A stretch of DNA of 46,325 nucleotides from Leptolyngbyaceae cyanobacterium M33_DOE_097 (GCA_015296075.1 DVDV01000429.1:1-46325), one strand, 5' to 3'. Counted from the stretch's first letter, positions 35,531 through 45,795 are shown. Notes: a model not told the origin generated them from the letters alone. Numbers and translations are program-made.

Positions 35531-37771
35531 TTAGAGAATAGACCAGCTTTGAATGGCCCACTTACCATCTTTCCGCACCAGGTTATAGCGAACCTTTAAG
35601 GTGCTGTTGGTGGTGCGGCCCTGCTTACCAGACTCAAAGTAGGTTGTGCCTTCTTGCACCTCAGCTAAGACACTTGCGCGATCGGCGTTTTCGTCTTTTT
35701 GCTTGACATCAGTAACCGTCACCTTATGGGTGTAAGTTCGATGCAGGTTTCCGGCCTTCGCTTCTTTTGACAGCCGTTCCCATTCGGTGAGCTTTTTGCC
35801 AGTCAAGACCTCTTCTAACTTGTCAGTTTCATGTTGAGGCCCCATCGCAGCAGCTTTCGCAGCCAACCACGACTCAATGATTTGCTCACCCGATGCTTTG
35901 TCGAGCATCTTTACCGTAGCGGCGGGTGTGGGAGACGGAGACGGAGAAACAGAAGGTGAAGGTTGCACTACTTGCTCAGGCTGCGGACGGCGCGACTCAG
36001 ACCGCAGTGAAGAGGCCCAGGTACGAATTAACCAGGTGCCCAAAAATCCGGCTGCCAAAAATGTGAGGACCAAACCAACAGGGAAGATCCACCGCATCCG
36101 CTCTGATCGCTTACCCCGGTTTAACCGTCGGACAACGCGACCTAAATCTCCCTCAGACCGTGACACTGTAGCGGTTGCTCCACCTGCAGGAGGCACTGGG
36201 CGATCGCCCCTGCCAGCCCCAGCATCACCTGAGCGCCCCCCCCCAGCGGGAACCCGTTCAGCTGTCGAAACACTCGCTGATGGACGCCGAGATGATGCAT
36301 TAGCATAGGTTGAGGCATTGGCACCTGCGGCAATGCGAGCGCGAGCAGCAGCAATTAAAGCGTCTGCGTCTTCTCTGGTTTGAGTCGAGAAACCTTCAAC
36401 TTCAGGATGGGCTGCGCGATCGCTGGGTGGCTCTACAACGGGCACCTGTGCCGAAGCTGCGACTGCCTTCGGTGAGGCAGCAACGGGTTCATCAATTGGC
36501 TCGGCATTCGTGCCCAGATTTTCTAAATATTCCTGAACACGCAGATCGGCAAAATAATCCTTTAAGGATGCAGGTTGCTTAGAGAGATCGGCAAAGTGTG
36601 GAAACACCTCATCTTGCAACCAGCGCTCAGCATAGAGACACAACCCCGGCAATAGATCGGGTGCACCCTGAGAGTGACTGCGAATAAACGCAATTTGCTC
36701 ATGTTCTTGGCTAAACTCAAGCGAGTGGCTCGCCATCTCAGGCTGACCCAGCAGCAAATGACAAACGGCTTGCTCAAGGTACACATCTTGCCGACTGCTC
36801 AGGCTTTGCAGCAAATTGTGCGATCGCCGAATTAGAGCGGGTTGATGCTCAGCAAAACCACGCGCCAACAACGCATAAACAGCCAGATAGGTAGCAACCG
36901 CTGACGGACGACTGGCTTCTTGCTCAAACAAGACCTGCTGCTCAGCGGCAGTCATGTAACTCCGCAACTGCTGAATAAAGCGCAAAAAGTCATCAATACT
37001 CAAACCAGAGTGGTCATTACCAGAGCCATCAATCCCACCGCGCTCCTGCAACATTTCCTGCAACAGGCGCAAGCCCTGGTGTCGCCGCTCAACATCGGTT
37101 TCCGACTGTGACAACAATTCTAGAATGCGGTAGGGTCGCAGTTTGAACAAGTCAGACTGGATCTCGCCCCGAACACCCGCAAATAAACCTTCTCTTAACA
37201 GGAGCCGCTGCCCCGTATCGAGGGCTTCAGCCGCGTTTTCATATTGCCCCTGCTGCCACTGCTCACGCCCCAACTCTAAACAGGCAAGGGCAACTGTCAA
37301 CACAATGTCGGGGTAAACCAGCGCCGGATCCCCATATTGCCCATCGCTGAGGCTAGCACTCCCTCCCGTCAAGAAAGGTCGGCCCAGACGTAACACCAAT
37401 TCATACTCGCCCAACTCTTGCAAGAGTAAAAGCGCACCGACAAACTGGTGATCATCAATTTCAATGCTGGGAGTGACTGAGTCAGCTCGGCTACTAGGCG
37501 CGAGGGCAACCGAACTGCTAGCGGCTTCATTATCAGGTTCTACCTCGTAGGCTCTCGCCAAAAACACCTCGTCATAGGTGCGGCGATCGCTCACATTCGA
37601 TAACGTTGCATATGCCTTATCTAAAAGAGAACGCCGAGCATTGATTGCAATGTCGGAATACTCTTGACGAGGCAATTGCAACGTGCGATCGCGATGCGCT
37701 TGTTGCAACTGTTCTGAGGTTGCCTGCAAAGGTAAACCCAGGATGCGGTAATAGTCGAGCGGGATGAACAC
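35531..37771 (-). CDS. zipN: Cell division protein ZipN/Ftn2 (ARC6 homologue)
   Basis: A 746-residue protein with the ARC6/Ftn2 layout. The N-terminal DnaJ-like region (DYYRILGLPLQATSEQLQQA) lacks the HPD motif. A long helical repeat region (~residues 100-420) follows, then a low-complexity Ser/Ala/Pro linker. One membrane segment (residues ~555-580, WIFPVGLVLTFLAAGFLGTW) comes next, and the C-terminal IMS domain (SGEQIIESWLAAKAAAMGPQ to the end) closes it. In cyanobacteria ZipN anchors FtsZ to the membrane and assembles the divisome. The start is a GTG at 37771. It is one of the strongest cyanobacterial markers in the window. Confidence 0.94.
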   Translation of the reverse strand: MFIPLDYYRILGLPLQATSEQLQQAHRDRTLQLPRQEYSDIAINARRSLLDKAYATLSNVSDRRTYDEVFLARAYEVEPDNEAASSSVALAPSSRADSVTPSIEIDDHQFVGALLLLQELGEYELVLRLGRPFLTGGSASLSDGQYGDPALVYPDIVLTVALACLELGREQWQQGQYENAAEALDTGQRLLLREGLFAGVRGEIQSDLFKLRPYRILELLSQSETDVERRHQGLRLLQEMLQERGGIDGSGNDHSGLSIDDFLRFIQQLRSYMTAAEQQVLFEQEASRPSAVATYLAVYALLARGFAEHQPALIRRSHNLLQSLSSRQDVYLEQAVCHLLLGQPEMASHSLEFSQEHEQIAFIRSHSQGAPDLLPGLCLYAERWLQDEVFPHFADLSKQPASLKDYFADLRVQEYLENLGTNAEPIDEPVAASPKAVAASAQVPVVEPPSDRAAHPEVEGFSTQTREDADALIAAARARIAAGANASTYANASSRRPSASVSTAERVPAGGGRSGDAGAGRGDRPVPPAGGATATVSRSEGDLGRVVRRLNRGKRSERMRWIFPVGLVLTFLAAGFLGTWLIRTWASSLRSESRRPQPEQVVQPSPSVSPSPSPTPAATVKMLDKASGEQIIESWLAAKAAAMGPQHETDKLEEVLTGKKLTEWERLSKEAKAGNLHRTYTHKVTVTDVKQKDENADRASVLAEVQEGTTYFESGKQGRTTNSTLKVRYNLVRKDGKWAIQSWSIL

Positions 37772-37971
37772 TGTACGCTTCCCTAGGGGTGAGTAATGCG
37801 GTTAAGCTATGGTAGCGGATCAATTAACAATCAGAACACCCAAATTACAATTTCTAACTCGGACATTAAGGCTAGTAGTTTAGCCTAGGTTCTCCGATCC
37901 CAATCAAGAAGTAACATTATTTCTTGATATTCTCCAGATCTCAGTCAATATCACACGCAGTAGGGCAAATC

Positions 37972-39006
37972 ATGGTTCAAGAACGCACACTCCCAGTTTT
38001 TCAAACGGCGGCGGCGCAGATTAGCCGCGAAGAAGGCTTGATGCTGTACGAAGATATGGTGCTAGGGCGTTTCTTTGAAGACAAGTGCGCCGAAATGTAT
38101 TATCGCGGCAAAATGTTTGGGTTCGTTCACCTCTACAACGGACAAGAAGCGGTTTCGACCGGGTTTATTAAGTGCTTACGGGAAAGTGAAGACTACGTTT
38201 GCAGCACCTACCGCGACCACGTTCATGCTTTAAGCTGCGGTGTGCCTGCCCGCGAAGTGATGTCAGAGCTGTTTGGTAAAGAAACAGGATGTAGCCGGGG
38301 TCGGGGCGGCTCGATGCACCTGTTTTCTCAGAAATACAACCTTTTGGGCGGGTTTGCTTTTATTGGTGAAGGGATCCCGGTTGCAACGGGGGCAGCGTTT
38401 CAAACCAAATATCGCCGCGAAGTCAACCAGGATGAATCCTCTGACCAGGTAACGATCGCTTTCTTTGGCGATGGCACCACTAACAATGGCCAATTCTTTG
38501 AGTGCCTCAACATGGCGGCTCTCTGGAAATTACCCATCATCTTTGTGGTTGAAAACAACAAGTGGGCGATCGGGATGGCCCATGAGCGTGCCTCGTCTCA
38601 GCTTGAGATTTATAAGAAGGCCAGTGTGTTTGGTATGCCCGGCTACGAAGTCGATGGCATGGATGTTTTGGCAGTTCGGTCGATTGCGCAAGAAGCAGTT
38701 GCACGGGCGCGCGCCAACGAAGGCCCCACTCTGGTTGAGTGCTTGACCTACCGGTTCCGGGGGCACTCACTGGCAGACCCCGATGAGTTGCGCTCAAAGG
38801 CTGAGAAAGATGTGTGGCTTGCCCGTGACCCAATCAAGAAGTTAGCGGCTCACATGCTAGAGCAAAACCTGGCAACTCAGGATGAACTCAAGGCGATCGA
38901 GAAGAAAATTCAAGGTGTTGTTGAAGATGCCGTCAAGTTTGCCCTCGAAAGCCCAGAACCAAATCCGAACGACCTCTACAAATATGTCTTCGCCGAAGAC
39001 GAGTAG
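37972..39006 (+). CDS. pdhA: Pyruvate dehydrogenase E1 alpha subunit
   Basis: A 344-residue E1-alpha that decarboxylates pyruvate with thiamine diphosphate in the PDH complex. The cofactor motif is [18 protein letters not shown] ending in [24 protein letters not shown] and the phosphorylation-loop-like [16 protein letters not shown] are family motifs. The frame opens 16 codons earlier at 37924, but the ATG at 37972 ([11 protein letters not shown]) matches cyanobacterial homologues. E1-beta (pdhB) is not adjacent, as is usual in cyanobacteria. A clear terminator follows. Confidence 0.95.
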   Translation: MVQERTLPVFQTAAAQISREEGLMLYEDMVLGRFFEDKCAEMYYRGKMFGFVHLYNGQEAVSTGFIKCLRESEDYVCSTYRDHVHALSCGVPAREVMSELFGKETGCSRGRGGSMHLFSQKYNLLGGFAFIGEGIPVATGAAFQTKYRREVNQDESSDQVTIAFFGDGTTNNGQFFECLNMAALWKLPIIFVVENNKWAIGMAHERASSQLEIYKKASVFGMPGYEVDGMDVLAVRSIAQEAVARARANEGPTLVECLTYRFRGHSLADPDELRSKAEKDVWLARDPIKKLAAHMLEQNLATQDELKAIEKKIQGVVEDAVKFALESPEPNPNDLYKYVFAEDE

Positions 39007-39038
39007 TTTTCTCGTAGAGCAAGCTTAATTGAACAATT

Positions 39039-39076
39039 CACCACTCATTGGACTATCTAATGGGTGGTGATTTTTT
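39039..39076 (+). terminator. Rho-independent terminator after pdhA
   Basis: An 11-bp stem with one G-U pair (39039-39049 with 39059-39069), a 9-base loop and six T at 39071-39076. Confidence 0.9.
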
Positions 39077-39185
39077 GTGGAGGAGAGGAGATAAGAGGGC
39101 AGGGGAGGGACGCAAGGGAAGAAGGCAAGAATGTTTGGATGTTTCTGATAGAAAAGGCTTTTTCTTGAGTTCATTTCTTGCGAGC

Positions 39186-39258
39186 CAGCAACCCTTGGGG
39201 GCACGCCCCCAAACCCCCGCGAGGGGCCGCCCGCTTCCCCTCGCCTCCCCTCCGAAAG
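39186..39258 (-). repeat. GC-rich hairpin repeat, copy 1
   Basis: Contains a perfect 8-bp stem TTGGGGGC/GCCCCCAA (39195-39202 with 39205-39212). It is followed by a C-rich run. On the minus strand it reads CGCGGGGGTTTGGGGGCGTG, resembling copy 2 on the plus strand. Confidence 0.6.
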
Positions 39259-39563
39259 GTGTTATCCGTCCTAGTGTTTGATCAAAGGGGTTAAGGGTGA
39301 CGTGGGAACCCTGCTTCGCAGGCTTAAAATACATCTTGCACTCCTTCCAGAAAGCGATTCGGCAGTTCAAATTGCTTTTGCCATATAACCCATGACCACT
39401 GCCCCTATGATCTAAAACTGCAACATTCCCCAAACAACCTCCGCCTTGATTGCCCCTGCAACCTCCGCCTCACCCCACCCGTACTTTCTGTAAACGATCA
39501 GAGTGTTGATCTTGTTACCCTTAATGGACGGCTAGCTGACCATTCAACACCCACCGACACCAC

Positions 39564-39652
39564 CTTGCGGGGGTTGTAGGGGAGTTAGGACCCTACATAG
39601 CGGGGGTGCGGGGGGAAGTCCCCCGATCTTGCGGCTCCGCCGCCCCCAAATT
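39564..39652 (+). repeat. GC-rich hairpin repeat, copy 2
   Basis: Contains TGTAGGG/CCCTACA, then GCGGGGGTGCGGGGGGAAGT followed by CCCCCG (39609-39625 hairpin), and a GCGGC/GCCGC hairpin (39631-39643). It shares the GCGGGGGT-GGGGG core with copy 1 in the opposite orientation. Confidence 0.6.
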
Positions 39653-39809
39653 TTCGCCTTGCTCCAATCAAAAAAGCTTTCATTAGAGAAGTTTTTTCAA
39701 GCTAGCAGCTAGTAACCCTCGTTAAAGGGGATGCCAGAAGCAGAGGGATATTGATCTATCACGATCGCAAATCAAATAGTATCAGTGCCGCCTCCACTTC
39801 CCCCTTTCC

Positions 39810-41204
39810 TTACTTATTCGTTTGACTCTCCGCCTCAGCCGACTTTAATCGCCAACCGGGTTTAATCACCGGGCGAGCACGGGCAATCACCAGACAATCT
39901 TCTGGGATGTTTTCAGTCACAGTGGAGCCAGCCGCGATCGTCACATCCGAGCCAATCGTAATCGGTGCCACCAACACACTATTTGCACCTGTCTTGACCC
40001 GATCGCCCAGTGTTGTGCGGTGCTTCTTGACGCCATCGTAGTTAGCCATAATAGTGCCTGCACCGATATTGACGCGATCACCCGCAGTAGTATCGCCAAG
40101 ATAAGAGAGGTGAGCGACATTAGTGCGATCGCCGAGAGTTGTATTCTTCAACTCAACAAAGTTACCAATACGGCACTGAGTACCAACCGCAACATTACCT
40201 CGGAAATGAGTGTAGGGACCAATCTGGCAATTGTCAGCGACGCTACTATTGCTCACAACTGAATACAGCACAGTGACATTCTTACCGATCTGGCTGTTTT
40301 CAATCAGACTACCGGGGCCAATCCGACTGCCCGCTTGAATCAAAGTTTTGCCCCGTAGATGGGTTTGAGGCTCAATGATGACATCGGCTTCAAGCTGCAC
40401 GGTGTCATCGATAGTAATGCTATCAGGATCAATTAGCGTGATACCCTGTTGCATCCAATCATCTTTAATGCGCTCTTGCAAAATTCGGTAGGCATTGGCG
40501 AGCTGCTTGCGATCGTTGACACCAAGAATTTCTTGATAGTCGCCCACATCCACAACATTCACAGGTTGCAGAAAATTGACAGCATCCGTCAAGTAGTACT
40601 CTTTCTGGTCGTTTTCTGCCTTTAAATTAGGCAATACTTCGGCCAGAGCTTTCCAGTTGAAGCAGTAGACACCCGCATTAATCCGCCGATTTTGCTTCTG
40701 AGCGGCTGTGCAGTCTCGGTCTTCAACAATTTGTTGGAGCAGATTTTGGCTATCGCAAAAGACGCGCCCGTATCCTTTTGGGTCAGGCAAATGGGCCGTC
40801 AGAATCGAAGCCGGATTGCCACTGGCCTGATGCGTTTCAAGGAAACGTTTAATGGTAGTTGCCCGTAGGAGGGGTACATCCCCATTCAACACGAGCAAAT
40901 CGCCTTCAAAGTCCTTGAGGTAAGGCAAAACTTGCTGAACGGCGTGCCCCGTTCCGAGTTGCTCCGCTTGCGTGACAAACTCTAGAGCCGGAGTCAGGCT
41001 ATTGGTGGGTGATTGAGCCAACGATGCTTGTACCATTTCGCCCCGATAACCCACGATCACCAAGCGCCGAACGGGATTCACCTCATCCAGACTATCCAAA
41101 ACCCATTCGGCTAATGATTTGCCTCCAAGTTGATGCAGCACCTTTGGCAAATCCGATCTCATACGCGTGCCTTTGCCAGCCGCCAAAATTGCTACCGCAA
41201 GCAT
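39810..41204 (-). CDS. glmU: Bifunctional UDP-GlcNAc pyrophosphorylase/GlcN-1-P acetyltransferase
   Basis: A 464-residue GlmU that makes UDP-N-acetylglucosamine for peptidoglycan and lipopolysaccharide. The N-terminal uridylyltransferase domain carries [20 protein letters not shown] and [16 protein letters not shown]. The C-terminal left-handed beta-helix shows hexapeptide repeats ([36 protein letters not shown]). The acetyltransferase motif [17 protein letters not shown] is present. The length is normal, plus a short polar tail. Confidence 0.97.
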   Translation of the reverse strand: MLAVAILAAGKGTRMRSDLPKVLHQLGGKSLAEWVLDSLDEVNPVRRLVIVGYRGEMVQASLAQSPTNSLTPALEFVTQAEQLGTGHAVQQVLPYLKDFEGDLLVLNGDVPLLRATTIKRFLETHQASGNPASILTAHLPDPKGYGRVFCDSQNLLQQIVEDRDCTAAQKQNRRINAGVYCFNWKALAEVLPNLKAENDQKEYYLTDAVNFLQPVNVVDVGDYQEILGVNDRKQLANAYRILQERIKDDWMQQGITLIDPDSITIDDTVQLEADVIIEPQTHLRGKTLIQAGSRIGPGSLIENSQIGKNVTVLYSVVSNSSVADNCQIGPYTHFRGNVAVGTQCRIGNFVELKNTTLGDRTNVAHLSYLGDTTAGDRVNIGAGTIMANYDGVKKHRTTLGDRVKTGANSVLVAPITIGSDVTIAAGSTVTENIPEDCLVIARARPVIKPGWRLKSAEAESQTNK

Positions 41205-41329
41205 TGCTACTCACTTCCTTGTCGATTTCACCTCAGGAGTATATCGTGCCTTGACCACAGCAAGGGAGAGATACGAAATTTCCCATTCACAAATATTTTG
41301 AGTCTGTCAATTCGTTGATTGATATAGCT

Positions 41330-41695
41330 CTAAGGCACATCCACATAAACGTGAACAGCCGCAACGGCAATCAACATTTCGTCGTTTTTATCCGCCAGAT
41401 CAGCAATCGCTTTGCCCTGCACGACCATACCCCCGGCTTCGAGGGTGAGTGTTTTTTGCCCAAACGGCAGTACGGCCAGCACCTCATCGGCGTTGACTTG
41501 CTCCGGGTAAGGCACGGCTACCTGGACTTCAACAATCATCTCATTGGGGTGTTGCAGTCCCGCGACTTCCCAAATTCCCGGTAGAGCATTATTCGCGATC
41601 GCATTTCTCACAGCGCGAGCAGCCGCAACAGTGGGTTCCTGCCCATGCTGATCAATACCCATACCCATCTCAATCACAAAACGCTTACGTGCCAT
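41330..41695 (-). CDS. Lin0512-family protein
   Basis: A 121-residue protein starting at ATG 41695 (MARKRFVIEMGMGIDQHGQE); the open frame extends 20 codons upstream without family resemblance. The sequence matches the Lin0512 pattern: a beta strand with EMGMGxDxHGQD, the helix AAARAVRNAIANNALPG, and the C-terminal strands IAVAAVHVYVDVP. These small proteins, related in shape to ring-hydrolysing cyclic enzymes, have no settled function. It lies 125 bp upstream of glmU on the same strand and is divergent from the ammonia-lyase gene. Confidence 0.8.
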   Translation of the reverse strand: MARKRFVIEMGMGIDQHGQEPTVAAARAVRNAIANNALPGIWEVAGLQHPNEMIVEVQVAVPYPEQVNADEVLAVLPFGQKTLTLEAGGMVVQGKAIADLADKNDEMLIAVAAVHVYVDVP

Positions 41696-41881
41696 GATGG
41701 TGCTTCCAAAACAATGCAGCCTATTGTCGGCGATCGCGACCGGATTGCAGCGCAAAATTATCTGATTGGAGCCAGCCTACTTCCTTGTCGGGTTGCATCG
41801 ACTAAAAAAACTGCAAGAAAATCGCGTGACTTTTAGCCGCCTTCGCTATGCTGTAGGAACACATGAACTGATTTGCCGCTT

Positions 41882-42919
41882 ATGACTCAGTCTCCTGCGT
41901 CCGCGATTCTGGCAGTCACCGATGCTGATGTTCAGGCTGCCGCTCAACGATTGGCAGGTATTGCCCATCGTACTCCAGTGATGACTTCGACCACTGTGAA
42001 TCGGTTGACCCAATCAGAGGTGTTTTTTAAGTGCGAGAACTTTCAGCGAACAGGGGCTTTCAAGTTTCGGGGAGCGTACAACGCACTGGCTCAACTGTCG
42101 GTTGAGGCGCGAGAACGGGGTGTAATTGCGTTTTCGTCAGGCAATCATGCCCAAGCCCTCGCACTGGCGGGTCAGTTGCTCAAAGCACCAACAACAATTG
42201 TGATGCCAGACGATGCGCCCCACGTCAAACTGGAGGCCACTCGCAGTTACGGTGCCGAAGTGGTTTTGTATGATCGCGCTACCCAATCACGCGAAGCCGT
42301 AGCGCAACAACTCGCAACTGAGCGGGGCTTAACCCTGATTCCCCCGTTTGACTACCCGCCAGTGATTGCAGGTCAGGGAACCGTCGCCAAAGAGTTACTC
42401 GAAGAAGTCGGCACGTTGGATCTGCTATTGGTCTGTTGCGGTGGGGGCGGGCTGCTTTCAGGGTGCGCGATCGCCACGCGTGCCCATGCACCTCAGTGCC
42501 GCATTATTGGTGTGGAACCAAAGCAAGCCGATGATGCAACGCGATCTTTCTACAGCCGCACGTTGCAGGTAATCGACAATCCCAAAACGGTAGCGGATGG
42601 GGCACGCACAACATCGCTGGGTCAGTATACGTTTCCGCTGATTCTGCATTACGTCGATGACATGGTCACAGTATCGGAAGCGGCGATTCTCCGCAGCATG
42701 TTCTTTTTGTGGGAGCGGCTCAAAGTGGTGGTAGAGCCAACCGGCGCACTCGCCACAGCAGCCTTATTAGAAGGAATTGTGCGATCGCCCAGTCAGCGAG
42801 TTGGGGTAATTCTCAGTGGGGGGAATGTGGATCTGGCTCAGGCTGGAAAACTGTTCAGTCAGATGCAAAAAACGCCAAAGGTGCGATCGCCCCTGCCCTG
42901 GACATGGGAGTTAAGTTAG
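41882..42919 (+). CDS. PLP-dependent threonine/serine dehydratase-family enzyme
   Basis: A 345-residue fold-type II PLP enzyme. The cofactor lysine is Lys61 in RTGAFKFRGAYNAL. The Asn loop is SSGNHAQALALAG, and the phosphate-binding glycine loop CCGGGGLLSG follows. The length, without a C-terminal ACT domain, fits threo-3-hydroxyaspartate ammonia-lyase or serine racemase/dehydratase rather than biosynthetic IlvA. I start at ATG 41882; a TTG three codons upstream is possible. It stands alone between a divergent neighbour and a spacer with a dispersed palindrome. Confidence 0.87.
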   Translation: MTQSPASAILAVTDADVQAAAQRLAGIAHRTPVMTSTTVNRLTQSEVFFKCENFQRTGAFKFRGAYNALAQLSVEARERGVIAFSSGNHAQALALAGQLLKAPTTIVMPDDAPHVKLEATRSYGAEVVLYDRATQSREAVAQQLATERGLTLIPPFDYPPVIAGQGTVAKELLEEVGTLDLLLVCCGGGGLLSGCAIATRAHAPQCRIIGVEPKQADDATRSFYSRTLQVIDNPKTVADGARTTSLGQYTFPLILHYVDDMVTVSEAAILRSMFFLWERLKVVVEPTGALATAALLEGIVRSPSQRVGVILSGGNVDLAQAGKLFSQMQKTPKVRSPLPWTWELS

Positions 42920-42951
42920 GGGAGTGCGTTGAAATAATATCCCAATGGTGC

Positions 42952-42983
42952 GGTAGGTGCGAATGGTCATTCGCCCTTACAGA
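42952..42983. repeat. Palindromic dispersed repeat
   Basis: Core stem GCGAATG/CATTCGC with a 2-base loop, followed by CCTTACAGAT. It belongs to the same family as 45897-45927 and, more loosely, 17890-17919. Confidence 0.6.
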
Positions 42984-43143
42984 TTTGCGAGATTGGTACA
43001 GTATTTATCTGCAAGTCCCTTATGTGGGAAAAAGGCAGGAACATTCCTGACTCAGTTACGAAAGGTTGAGCCTTTGTTCAGAATCAGGAAAGCTGGGTAA
43101 TTTAGCTGTATCTATAGTCAAACCAAACTGTTGACGTGCAGCG

Positions 43144-43806
43144 ATGCTTTTTAGCCTTGTCAATCTGCCTTACTGGATCTGCCTAGCTGCAGGTGTGTTG
43201 TTGTACCTGATGGTCATTGTGACAGGTGGTGGAGATGACCAGTTAGACACCGATGTAGATGCAGATGTAGATGCAGACGCAGACGCAGATTCTGGAGAGT
43301 TGGGGTTCCTGGATTTTTTGGGTTGGTTTGGCTTTGGTAAAGCGCCACTCATTTTGCTGCTGGCCACCAATCTCAGTTTGCTCGGTGTCATTGGCTGGAT
43401 GCTCAATCTCGCCCTGGGCCTGCCGACAGGCTTTCAAGCGGGGTTGTTATTTGTGCTGGCAACCGCGATCGCCCTGTTGCTGGGTAGCCTGATTGCGCGT
43501 CCTCTCGGCCAGGTGTTTGCGCAGTTTGGTGAAGATGCCAGCAGCGATCGCTTGATTGGGTGTGTTGGCACCGTCAGTTCACTAATTGTTCCCACTTGTC
43601 GAGATGGGCGCATTGGTCAAGTCGATGTATTTGACACAGCACACAATTTGGTGAGTGTGCCTGCCGTCTTACCGGAATGGTCAAAAGTGCTGCCAAAACG
43701 GGGTGAAAAGGTCTTGGTAATCGACCGTCAGCCTGAGTTCTATGTCGTTGTTGCCAAAGACAGCGCAGATAGCGACTACTGGTTTAATCAATCGTCTCAA
43801 AAGTAA
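43144..43806 (+). CDS. YqiJ/DUF1449-family membrane protein
   Basis: A 220-residue protein. The N-terminal membrane helix (PYWICLAAGVLLYLMVIVTG) is followed by a short acidic stretch of alternating Asp with Val or Ala (about residues 37-49). Two more membrane segments follow (KAPLILLLATNLSLLGVIGW, GLLFVLATAIALLLGSLIA). The C-terminal ~90 residues form an NfeD-like OB fold (IGCVGTVSSLIV to the end). YqiJ-type proteins work with flotillins in membrane microdomains, and the flotillin gene starts 20 bp downstream, so the two are almost certainly one operon. Confidence 0.85.
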   Translation: MLFSLVNLPYWICLAAGVLLYLMVIVTGGGDDQLDTDVDADVDADADADSGELGFLDFLGWFGFGKAPLILLLATNLSLLGVIGWMLNLALGLPTGFQAGLLFVLATAIALLLGSLIARPLGQVFAQFGEDASSDRLIGCVGTVSSLIVPTCRDGRIGQVDVFDTAHNLVSVPAVLPEWSKVLPKRGEKVLVIDRQPEFYVVVAKDSADSDYWFNQSSQK

Positions 43807-43826
43807 TCTTCAAACGAGTAACTCTT

Positions 43827-45776
43827 ATGTTGTTCTGGCTTACATTCATTCAGTCTCTTCCCACCATTCAACTTCCAGAAGCGACAACTGCCGTTTCCGA
43901 GTTTGAAACGTCAGAGTTGGCTGAAGTCACTGCGACGGAGCAGGCGATCGCCCTGGCACCGAGTCGTTTAACATCCACCCCGGTTCTCGCCCAATTAGAT
44001 GGGGGATTGCTGTTCTTTCCCGGTGTGATTGTTGGCTTAATTGTGCTGTTGTTGATGTCGGTGTGGGCCTACACTCGCGTCTATGTCATCACCCCTAACA
44101 ACGAAGCCTTTGTCCGAACGGGTGGCGTGTTTGCAAAACGCAAAACGGTGATCCTGAATGGTGGCTGCATCGTTTTGCCAGGATTCCATGAGTTGACGCG
44201 GGTACCACTGCGGGAGATCTCGATTGACGTTGAGCGAACGGGTAAACTCGCTGTCCGGACGCAAGACTATCTCCGCGCCGATATGCGGGTGACATTCTAT
44301 GTCTGCATCAATGCCAATCAAGAAGACGTGCTGACCGCTGCCGCCCGACTTTCACAAAATAATCGTATTACCCCCGACGATATCAAAAATGCGCTTGAAA
44401 AACGGGCCGATGACGCGATTCGAGCGGCGGCCAAAACGAAGAACCTGGCAGAAATCGACTCGGATAAACTGGGTTTTGCTCAAGAAGTCCTGAACCTGGT
44501 GCAGCAAGACCTGAGCAAAGTTGGCTTGACCCTCAACAACATCGCGATCTCTGAGATTCAAGAAAGCGACACCTACGACGAAAACAACTTCTTCGACGCG
44601 CAGGGTGTGCGGTTGCGGACAGAAACGATTCAAAAGTCGATTCAGCAGAAGCGCGAAGTTGAATTAACAACGCAAGTGGCGATCGAACAAAAAGAATTGG
44701 ATGCCCAAAAGCGATCGCTCCAAATTGCCCAAGAAAAAGAAGGCGCACGTTTATCACAACAACTGCAAATTGAGTCGATGAAGGCTCAGCGAGATCGCGA
44801 GATTCAAGAAGCGAAAGCACGCGAAGCAGCAGCGGCTCAACGGGCACAAATCCTGCAGGCGAAGGAAGTCGAAGAAGAAGAAATTCGCAAACAATTGGCG
44901 ATTCAACAAAGCCAGATCGACGCGGATATTGCGTTAGAGGAGCGCAACAAACTGTTGAAGGTGACGCAAGCGCTGCAACAACAAGAGGCAGAGGTAGCCG
45001 AAATCACCCGCCAGCAGACTGTCGAAGCCAATCGCTTGCAGGCACAGGTGCAAATCGCTGAGTCCGATCGCTTGGCAAAACTGGCTCAAGAAGACGTGGC
45101 GATCGCGGTTGCTGGCAAGAAAAAAGATAGTTTCTTGGCCGAAGCCGAACGAGCTAAAGCCGAATCATCCGTCACAACAGCAGCTGAGGTCGAAAAAGCC
45201 GAGCGGAGTAAGCGTCTGGCGATTATTGCAGCAGAGCGAGAAGCCCAGGAAAAACGGGTACTCGATCAAAACGTAGTTGAAATTGATGCCTTCCGGCGTC
45301 GCAGACAGGCAGAAATCGCCCAACAAGCGGCTGAGTTAGAAGCGCAGGCGATTCGTACTCTGGCTGAAGCAAACCGCGACAAAGCCCTGGCAGATGCTGA
45401 TGGGATCCGCGCTCAACTCGATGCGAAAAATGTGATCAACAATCCGAATTTGCTGGCCAACCTGATCACCACGATCATGCCTGAGATCAGCGATCGCCTC
45501 CCCGAAATCTTGCAAGCGCTCGCACCGCAGCCCGGTGTTCTGGGTGATACGCGCATCTATGCTTTCCCCGGTGGGAATGGCAGTAATGGCAGTGCCGCTC
45601 AGGATGTCAACAAGCTGCTACTTTCGACTAGTGGCCTGTCTTTGATTAACACCCTACTCGAAGACGGTAAATTGGGCAGCTTACTCACTCAAGTCAAGAG
45701 TGTCCTGCAAGACCAAGGTTCGAGTACCGTTACCGTGGTGCCGCCCCAACCGGAAGATAATGGTACGGCGAGTTAA
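43827..45776 (+). CDS. Flotillin-family protein (YqiK-like)
   Basis: A 649-residue protein. A poorly conserved ~60-residue N-terminus leads to one membrane helix (residues ~63-82, FPGVIVGLIVLLLMSVWAYT). The SPFH/PHB domain follows (about residues 90-290), with VRTGGVFAKRKTVILNGG and VPLREISIDVERTGKLAVRT. A long Glu/Ala/Gln-rich flotillin coiled coil spans ~280-520. The C-terminal segment is INNPNLLANLITTIMPEISD. Flotillins organise ordered membrane domains. It pairs with the YqiJ-like protein directly upstream. Confidence 0.93.
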   Translation: MLFWLTFIQSLPTIQLPEATTAVSEFETSELAEVTATEQAIALAPSRLTSTPVLAQLDGGLLFFPGVIVGLIVLLLMSVWAYTRVYVITPNNEAFVRTGGVFAKRKTVILNGGCIVLPGFHELTRVPLREISIDVERTGKLAVRTQDYLRADMRVTFYVCINANQEDVLTAAARLSQNNRITPDDIKNALEKRADDAIRAAAKTKNLAEIDSDKLGFAQEVLNLVQQDLSKVGLTLNNIAISEIQESDTYDENNFFDAQGVRLRTETIQKSIQQKREVELTTQVAIEQKELDAQKRSLQIAQEKEGARLSQQLQIESMKAQRDREIQEAKAREAAAAQRAQILQAKEVEEEEIRKQLAIQQSQIDADIALEERNKLLKVTQALQQQEAEVAEITRQQTVEANRLQAQVQIAESDRLAKLAQEDVAIAVAGKKKDSFLAEAERAKAESSVTTAAEVEKAERSKRLAIIAAEREAQEKRVLDQNVVEIDAFRRRRQAEIAQQAAELEAQAIRTLAEANRDKALADADGIRAQLDAKNVINNPNLLANLITTIMPEISDRLPEILQALAPQPGVLGDTRIYAFPGGNGSNGSAAQDVNKLLLSTSGLSLINTLLEDGKLGSLLTQVKSVLQDQGSSTVTVVPPQPEDNGTAS

Positions 45777-45795
45777 TCTTTCATCGTTTGGTGTG

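Larger units (their letters stand above)
39077..39809. other. Non-coding region with GC-rich hairpin repeats
   Basis: 733 bp without a credible gene. It holds two GC-rich hairpin clusters (listed separately), a duplicated 12-mer CAACCTCCGCCT (39434-39445 and 39459-39470), and an AT-rich imperfect hairpin near 39669-39697 that could terminate glmU on the minus strand. The 126-codon frame at 39053-39433 overlaps the pdhA terminator and looks spurious. Confidence 0.6.

Noticed and set aside
39053-39433. 126-codon minus-strand ORF downstream of pdhA
   Set aside because: It runs through the pdhA terminator and a GC-rich hairpin repeat and has no protein-like pattern.
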